12,440 bases of DNA from Bacteroidota bacterium (GTDB lineage Bacteria > Bacteroidota > Bacteroidia > Bacteroidales > Marinifilaceae). Positions within the stretch are counted from its first letter, which is position 1; every line of letters begins with the position of its first letter. Under the pieces are notes generated by a model. It saw only the letters and a list, made by a program, of their open reading frames with translations. It was not told the DNA's origin and did not search any database. The stretch spans positions 1 through 12,440 of the forward strand of contig JAEXFF010000212.1 of NCBI GenBank assembly GCA_023400335.1, in the 5' to 3' direction. This document shows positions 1-7,600 of the stretch, one piece after another. Position numbers and translations under genes: made by a program.

Positions 1-369
1 ATGATCTCCTAAGCCGACTAAAGCTACCCGCCGTTCATCCAGTTTTATTTTTTGCAAACCCGGTAAAAAAGCAGCCCATTCATCCGTTTCATCATTATTC
101 CAGGCATCTTTTCCCAGAGTAGAAGAAACCAGAATCAGACTTTGATAATCCAGAAATTTTTCGGGACGAATCTCTTCAATATAAAACATATCTACCGTCA
201 GGTCTTTTATTTTTTGCTTTATCCGCTTGGCCACTTTATGGACATTTCCGCCTGAAGGAGCATAAAATAATCCGATACTTTTCAAATTCCGGCTTTTTTT
301 ATCCAATAAATAATTTCCTTCCAGATCTGCAGTTAACTGGGGTGTTTCTTCTTTTTGTTTGTCTTGCAT
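1..369 (-). CDS. Flavodoxin-like protein, 5' part (cut by window edge)
   Basis: The first 123 codons of a gene that continues past the left edge; the ATG is at 369. After about 30 polar residues comes a flavodoxin-type strand and loop (SIGLFYAPSGGNVHKVAKRI, residues 31-50), then LILVSSTLG (78-86) and DEWAAFLPGLQKIKLDERRVALVGLGDH (96-123). These match the flavodoxin order of phosphate loop, 50s/60s FMN loop and VALFGLGD strand. Family knowledge: flavodoxins are small cytoplasmic FMN electron carriers. The phosphate loop departs from the usual T/S-x-T-G-N-T, reading P-S-G-G-N-V, and the usual TWG of the second loop is TLG, so FMN binding may differ. There is no internal Met between residues 2 and 60, so the N-terminal extension is probably real. 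The fold call is fairly safe; the redox partner is unknown. Confidence 0.8.
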   Translation of the reverse strand, partial: MQDKQKEETPQLTADLEGNYLLDKKSRNLKSIGLFYAPSGGNVHKVAKRIKQKIKDLTVDMFYIEEIRPEKFLDYQSLILVSSTLGKDAWNNDETDEWAAFLPGLQKIKLDERRVALVGLGDH

Positions 370-448
370 GGTTCTGTATATTAAAGTTATATAGTCAAAA
401 TCAACTGTTTTTGTATTTTGTTAAAAGGTTAATTATTTGAATATTTAT

Positions 449-505
449 ACGTTTCCACATTTCTACATTTAAACTTTGGAACGTTTTCACATTTTCACAT
501 CCAAA
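449..505. repeat. Imperfect direct repeat, two 25-nt copies at 32-bp period
   Basis: Positions 449-473 and 481-505 align with 20 of 25 identical bases; all five differences are C/T exchanges. Both copies start with ACGTTT and contain CACATTT-type runs. The repeat lies between the candidate promoter and the start codon of the flavodoxin-like gene, so it would be in the leader RNA. No function is known to me; it could be low-complexity drift. Confidence 0.5.
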
Positions 506-533
506 TTTACTTTTCATACGACAATCAGACAGA
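502..533 (-). promoter_or_regulatory. Candidate promoter of the flavodoxin-like gene
   Basis: On the minus strand the octamer TAAATTTG (509 down to 502) matches the Bacteroides -7 consensus TAnnTTTG. A partial -33 box, TCTG (533-530), lies 20 bp upstream. It would give a leader of roughly 125 nt that carries the degenerate repeat at 449-505. It sits directly beyond the terminator of the preceding unit, which is where a new promoter is expected. The call rests on motif and spacing only. Confidence 0.35.
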
Positions 534-554
534 AACTGTTGCAAATTCCGCCCG

Positions 555-620
555 AACAAAAAACCGGGAATGCCAAAAGAATTCTATCCTTACAGATAGT
601 TCTCCCAGCATTCCCGGTTT
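555..620 (-). terminator. Intrinsic terminator of the acyl-CoA synthetase unit
   Basis: A perfect 13-bp stem is formed by 561-573 (AAACCGGGAATGC) and 608-620. Inside it is a second helix: 578-581 pairs with 600-603 and 584-588 with 595-599, separated by a 2-nt bulge and closed by a 6-nt loop at 589-594. On the minus strand the hairpin is followed by a run of six T (563-558). There is no T run on the plus side, so it acts only on the minus-strand transcript. It lies 17 bp past the stop codon of the small membrane protein gene. Confidence 0.8.
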
Positions 621-636
621 AAAAGACTTAAATTTA

Positions 637-801
637 TTATTTTACCTGTACAGTATCAGCGGGATTGGAAAAAAAGCGGCCCATTCCTTTTTGTACGCCC
701 TGATTTACTCTTCCCAAAGTAAGAAGAATCAAAACGAGTAATATTCCTATCACAATCAGCATCCTCTTTTCCGAAGCACTATACTCACTCCACTTTTTCA
801 T
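637..801 (-). CDS. Small single-pass membrane protein (54 aa), unknown function
   Basis: A complete 54-codon reading frame with ATG at 801 and TAA at 637-639. It has a charged N-terminus (MKKWSEYSASEKR), one strongly hydrophobic helix at residues 14-30 (MLIVIGILLVLILLTLG from Met14), and a polar tail of about 24 residues ending PADTVQVK. There is no lipobox and no recognisable signal peptidase site, so I expect a bitopic inner-membrane protein; orientation is uncertain because both flanks are basic. It starts 1 bp after the stop codon of the acyl-CoA synthetase gene and is followed by a strong terminator, so it is almost certainly the last gene of that unit and possibly translationally coupled. 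I do not recognise the family. The coding call rests on this spacing, the clean TM pattern and the terminator position. Confidence 0.72.
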   Translation of the reverse strand: MKKWSEYSASEKRMLIVIGILLVLILLTLGRVNQGVQKGMGRFFSNPADTVQVK

Positions 802-802
802 A

Positions 803-2866
803 TTAATTTTCTTTTTCTATTCTGATCCTTGCATCTACTGCTACTACCCCGGCTTTATTCCCCAACAAGGGGTTTAAATCCATCTCAAATATTTCCGGAG
901 CAATCTTTACCAACACCGAAATTCTGGCCACAGCCTCTGCAAATTTAATCTCGTTTACACCTTCCTGTCCCCTCACCCCCTGTATTATTTTATAAGATTT
1001 CAATTGCCGGATCATACCTTGTGCTTCTTCACAGGAAAGAGGAGCTAAACCGGCCTTTACATCTTTCAGTACTTCAATGAAAATTCCTCCCAAACCGCAT
1101 AAGACCATATGCCCGAATTTTTTCTCCCGTTTAGCACCGATAAAGACTTCAGTACCACTTAGCTGCTGTGCGAGCATTACCGCATATGTATCTTTAATTT
1201 GCATCATACGCCGGAATTCTTTTCTGACAGTCTCTTCATTTTTTACATTCAAAACGACCCCATTCACTTCCGACTTATGGACAGGACCCACTACTTTCAT
1301 AACCAGAGGATAACCGATTTCTCCGGCCAGTTTCACACATTCTTCTTCCCCGGAAGTCACCCCTTCTTTTGCCCGCTCTATTCCTGCCGCATCCAGTAGT
1401 CCATGAATTTGTTCAGGAGCCAGATAGCCATTTTCTGCCTGTTCTACAATCTCCCGTATCCTTTGAACGTTTACCTCCGGCAATACCAGGTGCTCTGGTT
1501 GAGGAGCCGCCGTATGCCACACCTTTGACAGGGCATTCCCAAAAAGTACCTCATCCGGGAAATAAACCCGCCCTTTGTCTGCAAAAGTTTTAATTTCCTC
1601 TTTGACAATTGTATAAGAAGGAAAAATCGGGAAAACCGGTTTGTGAGCCGTCTTCATTTTCTGATCCAGCATATCGTATACATCAAAAACCGGAAATAAG
1701 CCAGGACTACCGAAAATTACCGCAATCCCGTCTACCGAATCAAAATCCCGATCACATGCATCCAAAATGATCCCCAATTGTTCTGCTGTTCCGGTCGCCA
1801 GAAAATCAATCGGATTCCCGACAGAAGAACCGTTATACAACTTCTCCAATAATTGACGGGCTTTTTCGCCTTCCAAATGAGGAATCTCCATACCTCCGTT
1901 GGACAAAGCATCCGTCAGCATAACAGCAGGCCCCCCGGCATGTGTCACAATGGCCATATTTTTCCCCTGTAAAGGAGGATACATAAAAATTCCAGCCACC
2001 GTTGCTAACTCATCCCGCCCATTGCAACGGACGATACCGGCTTTCCGGAATAAAGCTTCTACAGCCACATCCGAACTGGCTAAAGCACCCGTATGAGAAG
2101 AAGCTGCACGGCTGCCTGCCGCTGAGCCACCCGATTTTATAGCTGCAATACGACAACCTTTCCGAATCAAAGAAGAAGCATGCTTTAACAATTTTTCCGG
2201 CTTAGCAATACTTTCCACATACAATAATTTCACCCGGGAACTCTTCTCCGGATCAAAGGATTTATCCAAATACTCCAATACTTCTTCTACTCCTAATTGA
2301 GCAGAATTTCCCACCGAAAATACACTGGAAAATTTCACCCCTTTCTGCATCCCCGCATCCATAATAAATAAGGCAGTTGCACCGGAACCAGAAATCAAAT
2401 CTACTCCCTGAGGATCCAATGCCGGTATAGGAGTTGTAAAAACACCATTATAATGAGTCGTCAAAACCCCAATACAATTCGGACCGATTAAAGCGCCCCC
2501 AACCGAATTCACAGTCTCTACAATTCTGCTTTCCAAGGCTGCCCCTTCTGCATTCTCTTCACTAAAACCGGCCGACAAAATAATAAATGCTTTTGTCCCT
2601 TTTTGTTTCGCCAATACTTCTACAGCTTCCGGACAATATTTGGCCGCAATTGCCAATATGGCACAATCTACTTGCGGCAAGTCGTTTACACGGCGATAAG
2701 AAACTACCCCTTGTACTTCATCCGCTTTGGGATTCACGACATACAATTTACCTTTAAAATCTCCATCCAATAAATTTCTCAACACTTTTCCTCCTGGTTT
2801 CTGGATATCGTCTGACCCGCCGACGACCACTATGCCGGAAGGATTTAATAACTGTTCGTTGATCAT
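803..2866 (-). CDS. Acyl-CoA synthetase, ADP(NDP)-forming, fused alpha-beta type (acetate-CoA ligase family)
   Basis: A 687-residue protein with the complete fused architecture of NDP-forming acyl-CoA synthetases. The CoA-binding Rossmann domain (about 1-135) begins LLNPSGIVVVGGSDD and includes VNPKADEVQG and GPNCIGV (128-134). Succinyl-CoA-ligase-like domains follow (about 150-455) with SSHTGALASSD, in which His258 is the expected phosphohistidine. An ATP-grasp domain (about 475-687) carries YPLVMKVVGPVHKSEVNGVV (519-538) and EMDLNPLL (661-668), a likely metal-binding end. Family knowledge: acyl-CoA + ADP + Pi gives acid + CoA + ATP, reversibly, in the cytoplasm, so it can conserve energy from acetyl-CoA or branched or aryl acyl-CoAs. 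The substrate cannot be read from sequence. There is no GNAT domain, so it is not a Pat-type acetyltransferase fusion. It is the first gene of a unit with the small membrane protein at 637-801. Confidence 0.93.
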   Translation of the reverse strand: MINEQLLNPSGIVVVGGSDDIQKPGGKVLRNLLDGDFKGKLYVVNPKADEVQGVVSYRRVNDLPQVDCAILAIAAKYCPEAVEVLAKQKGTKAFIILSAGFSEENAEGAALESRIVETVNSVGGALIGPNCIGVLTTHYNGVFTTPIPALDPQGVDLISGSGATALFIMDAGMQKGVKFSSVFSVGNSAQLGVEEVLEYLDKSFDPEKSSRVKLLYVESIAKPEKLLKHASSLIRKGCRIAAIKSGGSAAGSRAASSHTGALASSDVAVEALFRKAGIVRCNGRDELATVAGIFMYPPLQGKNMAIVTHAGGPAVMLTDALSNGGMEIPHLEGEKARQLLEKLYNGSSVGNPIDFLATGTAEQLGIILDACDRDFDSVDGIAVIFGSPGLFPVFDVYDMLDQKMKTAHKPVFPIFPSYTIVKEEIKTFADKGRVYFPDEVLFGNALSKVWHTAAPQPEHLVLPEVNVQRIREIVEQAENGYLAPEQIHGLLDAAGIERAKEGVTSGEEECVKLAGEIGYPLVMKVVGPVHKSEVNGVVLNVKNEETVRKEFRRMMQIKDTYAVMLAQQLSGTEVFIGAKREKKFGHMVLCGLGGIFIEVLKDVKAGLAPLSCEEAQGMIRQLKSYKIIQGVRGQEGVNEIKFAEAVARISVLVKIAPEIFEMDLNPLLGNKAGVVAVDARIRIEKEN

Positions 2867-2895
2867 ATATATTCTGTATTTTTAAATAAAGCAAA

Positions 2896-2927
2896 CAAAG
2901 ATATAATTACCTGCCTTAAAGTGCAAA
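2896..2927 (-). promoter_or_regulatory. Promoter of the acyl-CoA synthetase unit
   Basis: On the minus strand a TTTG -33 box (2927-2924), a 20-bp spacer and TATCTTTG (2903-2896) match the Bacteroides primary sigma consensus in every conserved base. The start point should lie near 2890, giving a leader of about 25 nt with no Shine-Dalgarno sequence before ATG 2866. This is the best promoter match in the window. Confidence 0.75.
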
Positions 2928-3018
2928 CGTTTGTTCACAAAGAATTTCAGATTTATTTTGCTTTTTTATAAAGACCGGATATAAAACAAAGCAAGGGCAA
3001 CGATTTTAAAGATCCGGA

Positions 3019-3049
3019 TTTTCATATTCCAAAACAATCCTTACTTTTG
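3019..3049 (+). promoter_or_regulatory. Promoter of aspartate kinase gene
   Basis: TACTTTTG at 3042-3049 fits TAnnTTTG, with TTTT at 3019-3022 as an imperfect -33 box 19 bp upstream. Transcription would begin near 3055, leaving a leader of only about 10-13 nt before ATG 3067 and no room for an attenuator. It is divergent from the promoter at 2896-2927, with about 90 bp between the two -33 boxes. Confidence 0.6.
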
Positions 3050-3066
3050 TCGTCAAATATTATCTT

Positions 3067-4329
3067 ATGAACGTTTTTAAATTTGGAGGTGCTTCTGTAA
3101 AGGATGCAGAAAGCGTAAAAAATCTCCTGCAAATTCTGAACACCCAAAAAACGAATCTGATTATCGTCGTATCGGCTATGGGAAAAATGACCGATGCCCT
3201 GGAAAAAGTATGTAATCATTATTTCCATAAATCAGGAGATACTTTCACTGCTTTTGAGGAAGTTAAAAACTTTCATCTGGCCATCCTATCCCAATTATTC
3301 GGGGTGCAGGACAAAGAAATCAGTACCCGCATGTATACCCTCTTCCAGGAATTGGAAGAAATTCTCCACAGTGAACCGTCTCTGAGCTATGACTACGAAT
3401 ACGACCGTATCGTTTCCTTCGGAGAACTTTTTTCATCTGCCATCGTAACCGCATACCTGAACAGACAAGGACGTAAAATTAAACTCATTGATATACGGAA
3501 ATGCCTGAAAACCGATGAAACCTACCGGAATGCAAACGTAAATATCGAACTCTCCAGTCTTTTGTGCCATAAGACTTTTACATTCCAGGATACCTTTATG
3601 TATCTCACACAAGGATTTATTGCAGGTACTCCCACGAATCAAACCACAACACTGGGACGGGAAGGTTCCGATTATACGGCAGCTATATTGGCCAATCTAC
3701 TGGATGCAGAAAGCGTAACTATCTGGAAAGACGTACCAGGCATTATGAGTGCCGACCCCAAATTATATTCAGATACGGAGATTTTACCGAAATTATCCTA
3801 TCGCGAAGCCATAGAACTATCCAATTTCGGCGCAAAAGTTATCCATCCTAAAACGATTAAACCGTTACAAAACAAAAAAATACCCCTTTTTGTAAAATCT
3901 TTTTTACATGCGGAAGAGCACGGTTCGGTAATCCGGGAATTGGAAGAGAAATTAAAACTGCCCCCGATTTATATCAATAAAGATAATCAATTACTTCTGA
4001 CCCTTACTCCCCGTGATTTCTCGTTTATTGCAGAAGAAAAATTGAGCCGAATTTTCGGAGCTTTGGCAAAATACCGCTTAAAGCTAAACCTGATGCAAAA
4101 CTCAGCCATCAGCTTTTCTTTTTGTATCGACAATAATGAAGCAATCTTTCACCATTTCATTAACGAATTGAAAGATGATTATGAAGTGTTATATAATAAA
4201 AATGTACGTTTAATTACGATTCGCCACTATACGGAAGAAATTATTCACAAACTAATAGGAGATACGCCCACTTTAGTAGAACAGCGCAGCAGACTTACAG
4301 CACGTTTTGTCGTAAGAAAAGAAAAATAA
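3067..4329 (+). CDS. lysC: Aspartate kinase (monofunctional, with ACT region)
   Basis: A 420-residue protein of the aspartokinase family, which phosphorylates L-aspartate to 4-phospho-L-aspartate, the committed step towards lysine/diaminopimelate, threonine and methionine. The amino-acid-kinase domain (about 1-285) shows KFGGASV at 5-11, VSFGELFSS at 116-124, TTLGREGSDYTAA at 194-206 (the GRxGSD substrate/ATP loop, with Glu at the variable place), TIWKDVPGIMSADP at 218-231 and FGAKVIHPKT at 254-263. Residues about 305-420 form the regulatory ACT region, which usually provides feedback inhibition; the effector cannot be told from sequence. No homoserine dehydrogenase domain follows, so this is not a ThrA-type fusion. 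Most likely transcribed alone from the promoter at 3019-3049. The symbol is by function; paralogues could exist elsewhere in the genome. Confidence 0.93.
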   Translation: MNVFKFGGASVKDAESVKNLLQILNTQKTNLIIVVSAMGKMTDALEKVCNHYFHKSGDTFTAFEEVKNFHLAILSQLFGVQDKEISTRMYTLFQELEEILHSEPSLSYDYEYDRIVSFGELFSSAIVTAYLNRQGRKIKLIDIRKCLKTDETYRNANVNIELSSLLCHKTFTFQDTFMYLTQGFIAGTPTNQTTTLGREGSDYTAAILANLLDAESVTIWKDVPGIMSADPKLYSDTEILPKLSYREAIELSNFGAKVIHPKTIKPLQNKKIPLFVKSFLHAEEHGSVIRELEEKLKLPPIYINKDNQLLLTLTPRDFSFIAEEKLSRIFGALAKYRLKLNLMQNSAISFSFCIDNNEAIFHHFINELKDDYEVLYNKNVRLITIRHYTEEIIHKLIGDTPTLVEQRSRLTARFVVRKEK

Positions 4330-4633
4330 AAACGGAATCCGGCATCAGAAATTCCTCCATCCGGAATTGAAAGTTCCGAAAAACGGAAAAAAGAGAAGAT
4401 CTATAGGCGGCCAGAATCGTATATATTTCGGATTATAAAAGCCTTTAATATAAAAGAGACTGCGAAAATATGAAATAGTCGGTGGACTTATTATATAATC
4501 TTCAATTAAAAATCATATATTTGCAACCTATTTGCAAAAATCATTTTTAAAACAATAGAAACCGGTCATACAAATAAAATGACCTGTTAAGGAATATATA
4601 TTAAGGATTTCAACATTATAAAAATAGATACAC
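4330..4633. other. Intergenic region between aspartate kinase gene and ileS
   Basis: No gene is supported in these 304 bp. The first 60 bp are rich in CCGGAAT-like short inverted pieces, for example a 6-bp stem 4350-4355 with 4363-4368 and an alternative 5-bp stem 4362-4366 with 4374-4378. Neither is followed by a T run, so no clear terminator is present. The last 115 bp form the probable ileS promoter and leader. No T-box features (specifier loop, conserved T-box bulge) are seen. Confidence 0.6.
4516..4523 (+). promoter_or_regulatory. Candidate -7 box for the ileS-dksA-lspA unit
   Basis: TATATTTG fits TAnnTTTG, but no convincing TTTG is found about 20 bp upstream. The octamer ATTTGCAA at its end is repeated 11 bp downstream (4519-4526 and 4530-4537). 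Use of this box gives a leader of about 105 nt with a small hairpin (GGTCAT 4564-4569 with ATGACC 4579-4584, 9-nt loop) and no Shine-Dalgarno sequence. Confidence 0.4.
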
Positions 4634-7600
4634 ATGGAGAAAAAATTCCCTGAATATAAAAGTCTGGATCTTTCACAGGTGAACAAAGACATTTTAAAAA
4701 CCTGGGAAGAAAACAAGACATTCGAAATGAGTTTAAAAACCCGGGAAGGCCATCCTTCTTTCGTGTTTTATGAAGGTCCTCCTTCTGCTAACGGAATGCC
4801 GGGAATTCACCATGTCATGGCCCGCACAATCAAGGACGTTATTTGTCGTTATAAAACTCTTCAGGGATTTTATGTAGAACGGAAAGCAGGCTGGGATACC
4901 CATGGCTTACCCGTAGAATTAGGGGTAGAAAAGAAATTAGGGATCACCAAAGAAGCAATTGGAAAAAGCATCAGCGTAGAAGAATATAACCGGGAATGCC
5001 GGGAAGAGGTAATGAAATACACCCGGGAATGGGAAGAATTGACCCAGAAAATGGGCTATTGGGTGGATATGCATCATCCTTATATCACTTATGATAACCG
5101 TTATATCGAAACGCTCTGGTTTTTGCTTCAGAAGTTGTATCAGAAAGGATTCCTCTATAAAGGGTATACCATTCAGCCTTATTCTCCTGCTGCCGGTACG
5201 GGTTTAAGTACTCATGAATTAAACCAGCCGGGATGCTACCGGGATGTTAAGGATACTACCTGTGTTGCCCAATTTAAAATAGTACGCGACGAATTATCGG
5301 AAAAATTGTTCAAAGATTCCGATACGGTCTATTTTACTGCGTGGACAACAACTCCCTGGACTTTACCCTCCAATACGGCTTTGGCCGTTGGGTCGGATAT
5401 CACTTATCTGGTTGTTAAAACTTATAATCCCTATACGTATAATCCGGTTACGGTAGTATTGGCAAAGGACCGATTCAATGCCTTTTTCAACCCGAAAGCA
5501 GCAGAAATTCCCCTGGAAGAATATCAACCCGGAGAAAAACTGATACCTTATAAAGTAACCGGAGAATTCAACGGAAGTGAACTGGAGGGAATCCGTTACG
5601 AGCAACTTTTACCCTGGATGCGTCCCGAAGGAGATGCTTTCCGTGTAATTACAGGAGATTATGTCTCAACAGAAGACGGTACGGGTATCGTACACATTGC
5701 CCCCACTTTTGGTGCAGATGACGACCGGGTAGCCAAAATCGCCGGAATTGCCCCGATGTTGCTGACAGACAAAGAAGGAAACAAGCAACCTATGGTGGAT
5801 AAGCAGGGACGCTTTTTTACCTTGGAAGATATAGACCCCGGTTTTTTGAAGACAAACGTCAATCTTGCATTATATTCAGAATATGCCGGTCGTTTTGTAA
5901 AAAATGCATACGATCCGAACTTAACAGAAGAAGATTCCACTTTGGATGTTGATATCGCTGTTATGCTGAAGAAAGAGGACAAAGCTTTTAAAGTAGAAAA
6001 ACATATACACAGTTATCCTCACTGCTGGCGTACAGATAAACCCGTATTGTATTATCCACTGGATTCCTGGTTCATCCGCACGACGGCCGTTAAAGACCGC
6101 ATGCAGGAACTGAACCGGACAATTAACTGGAAGCCTGCCAGCACCGGCGAAGGACGTTTTGGGAAATGGCTGGAAAACCTGGTCGATTGGAACCTTTCCC
6201 GTTCCCGTTATTGGGGAACTCCTCTTCCTATCTGGATCAGCGAAGACGGGAGTGAACAAAAATGTATTGGTTCCGTCAAAGAACTTAAAGAAGAGATAGA
6301 TAAATCGGTAAAAGCCGGGTTTATGCAGGAAAATCCATATCAGGATTTTACTATCGGAGATCATTCCAAGGAGAATTACGATAAAATTGATCTTCACCGG
6401 CCCTATGTCGACAATATTATTTTGGTTTCTTCCAAAGGAGAAAAAATGGTGCGGGAAAAAGACCTGATTGATGTATGGTTTGACTCCGGAGCCATGCCCT
6501 ATGCTCAATTGCATTATCCTTTCGAACATCAGGCAGATATAGACGAACGTCGCCGTTTCCCGGCAGATTTTATCGCCGAAGGAGTGGATCAGACCAGAGG
6601 CTGGTTTTTTACTTTACATGCCATTGCCACAATGGCCTTTGATTCTGTAGCATTCAAAAATATTATTTCCAACGGATTAGTACTGGATGCTAAAGGGAAT
6701 AAAATGTCCAAACGTTTGGGAAATGCCGTCGATCCCTTTACGATAATCGAGCAATTCGGTTCTGACCCGCTCAGGTGGTACATGATTACCAACTCACAGC
6801 CTTGGGATAATTTGAAATTCGATATTGCCGGAATAGACGAAGTAAAACGTAAATTTTTCGGTACCTTATATAACACCTATGGATTTTTCGCCCTTTATGC
6901 CAACGTCGATCGTTTCCATTATACAGAAAACGAAGTAGCAATCAGCGAACGTCCTGAAATAGACCGATGGATCCTTTCGTTACTCAACTCTTTAATCAAA
7001 GAAGTAACGGAAGCCTATGAAAAATACGAACCGACGCGGGCAGGCAGGGCTATACAGGATTTTGTCATCGAAAATCTTTCTAACTGGTATGTACGTTTAT
7101 CCCGGAAAAGATACTGGGGAGGAGAGTATTCTACCGACAAAATTTCAGCTTATCAAACCCTTTATACCTGCTTGGAAACTGTGGCTATACTGGCAGCGCC
7201 TATTGCTCCGTTTTATATGGAACAGCTCTTTACAGACCTGAATAAAGTCAGTGAACATTTTAAAGAGAGTGTCCACCTGACACAATTCCCGAAAGCGAAC
7301 GAAAGTTTAATCAATACGCAGCTGGAAGAACGGATGCAGTTAGCCCAACAAATTTCTTCCATGGTATTAAGCCTACGCCGGAAAGTGCAAATCCGCGTCA
7401 GACAACCGCTGAGCAAATTGATGATTCCGATTTTGAACGAGGAAATGCAGCAACAACTGGATGCGGTAAAACACATTATACTTTCAGAAGTAAATGTAAA
7501 AACAATTGAATACATTACAGACACTACCGGCGTCCTGATTAAAAAGATCAAACCCAACTTCAAAACCTTAGGGCCGAAATACGGTAAATATATGAAACAG

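Noticed and set aside
3022-3228. 68-codon minus-strand frame over the aspartate kinase start
   Set aside because: It overlaps the aspartate kinase promoter and N-terminal coding region and shows no protein features.
4524-4633. T-box or other riboswitch in the ileS leader
   Set aside because: The leader is only about 105 nt, with one 6-bp hairpin, no conserved T-box bulge and no terminator/antiterminator pair.
5921-6529. 202-codon open frame on the minus strand inside ileS
   Set aside because: It lies fully antisense to a well-conserved part of IleRS, has no recognisable domain and no promoter or terminator; it is a shadow of the real gene.
7213-7563. 116-codon minus-strand frame inside ileS
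   Set aside because: Cysteine- and serine-rich antisense translation of the IleRS C-terminal half, without family resemblance.
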